Positions 63,807 to 64,000 of a stretch of 64,000 nucleotides of DNA are shown in pieces (the first letter of the stretch is position 1; every line of letters begins with the position of its first letter). The notes below the pieces were generated by a model. It saw only the letters and a program-made list of their open reading frames with translations, was not told where the DNA came from and searched no databases. This DNA is from Polaromonas sp. JS666 (GTDB lineage Bacteria > Pseudomonadota > Gammaproteobacteria > Burkholderiales > Burkholderiaceae_C). The translations under genes were made by a program, and so were the position numbers. The stretch spans positions 1,550,001 through 1,614,000 of the forward strand of contig NC_007948.1 of assembly GCF_000013865.1 (NCBI RefSeq). The letters are read 5' to 3'.

Positions 63807-64000
63807 TGAGGTACCGACTCCGGTTTGCTCAAAAATGATTACCGGTGACGTTTGGTGAGGTGTAGTGAATTGCGGCTGTAAAAAAATGATTATTTATTGC
63901 CATTTTTGCTCAAAATCAATTTATTGTCCACTGGATGCGTATGACAATAAGCAGGGGGTGGTGGGATTCATTGAAAAAAGTCGCGGAGTTTGGACGGGAA
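63807..64000. other. AT-rich sequence at window end, likely Fic promoter region
   Basis: AT-rich bases upstream of the Fic gene with T-rich and A-rich tracts. No gene recognised before the window edge. Confidence 0.4.

Overview
The window is from a GC-rich betaproteobacterium. Gene content and protein style suggest Burkholderiales, most likely Comamonadaceae (Polaromonas, Rhodoferax or Acidovorax-like). This is inferred from recognised families and from short dispersed elements near positions 2750, 10310, 11350 and 21780; no database search was possible. It divides into a chromosomal backbone (1 to about 28.9 kb) and a mosaic accessory region (about 28.9 kb to the end) containing two tyrosine recombinases, broken genes and several defence modules.

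Backbone. queE-queD (queuosine precursor synthesis) are followed by guanine deaminase. Next come a minus-strand catabolic block and a divergent importer: nitrilase-type N-carbamoyl hydrolase, M20 N-carbamoyl hydrolase, diaminopropionate ammonia-lyase and an RpiR regulator, facing a four-gene polar amino-acid ABC transporter. Together they could import a ureido compound, remove carbamoyl groups and convert 2,3-diaminopropionate to pyruvate and ammonia. The rest includes dcd, a BBE-type flavoprotein, a GYD-domain protein, a fused membrane/spermidine-synthase protein, a disulfide reductase-like flavoprotein, pcp, a fumarylacetoacetase-fold hydratase, a lipoprotein, a neutral zinc metallopeptidase, rhlE, a YihY/BrkB membrane protein, apaH, a CNNM/CorC-type membrane protein and a DUF2726-like protein. 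The backbone ends in two gene remnants (CtlX-like amidinotransferase, type II NADH dehydrogenase).

Accessory region, left part (29 to 37.6 kb). Three AT-richer genes (DUF5343-like, DUF4145-like, AbiU2/HEPN-like) lie outside a 3' tRNA-Thr fragment that looks like an attachment site. Beside that site is a P4-type integrase, followed by a decayed AbiE system, IS remnants, a hairpin-dense non-coding region of about 700 nt leading into a small HTH protein, and a higBA toxin-antitoxin pair with a palindromic operator.

Accessory region, centre (37.6 to 48.3 kb). A RecE-like nuclease, an unknown protein and a recombination-directionality-factor-like protein are followed by the most interesting cargo. 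This is a minus-strand set of six genes: zinc phospholipase C-like protein, small lipoprotein, DUF2235 hydrolase with membrane segments, CD-NTase, stand-alone E2-like protein and a SLATT two-TM protein. It is divergent from an HTH regulator plus ImmA-type metallopeptidase (CapH/CapP-like). I read this as an E2-only (short type II) CBASS, possibly with extra lipid-attacking components.

Accessory region, right part (48.3 to 64 kb). A membrane-anchored tandem AAA ATPase, small proteins, an HU protein and a probable ParR-like protein with a ParM stub and centromere-like repeats are followed by a second hairpin-dense non-coding region. That region leads through short coupled ORFs into a second tyrosine recombinase. 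Beyond it lie an AbiEii-like fragment, a ParDE-type toxin-antitoxin pair, an RloA/RloB defence pair, IS and nuclease remnants, an unknown protein and a Fic protein.
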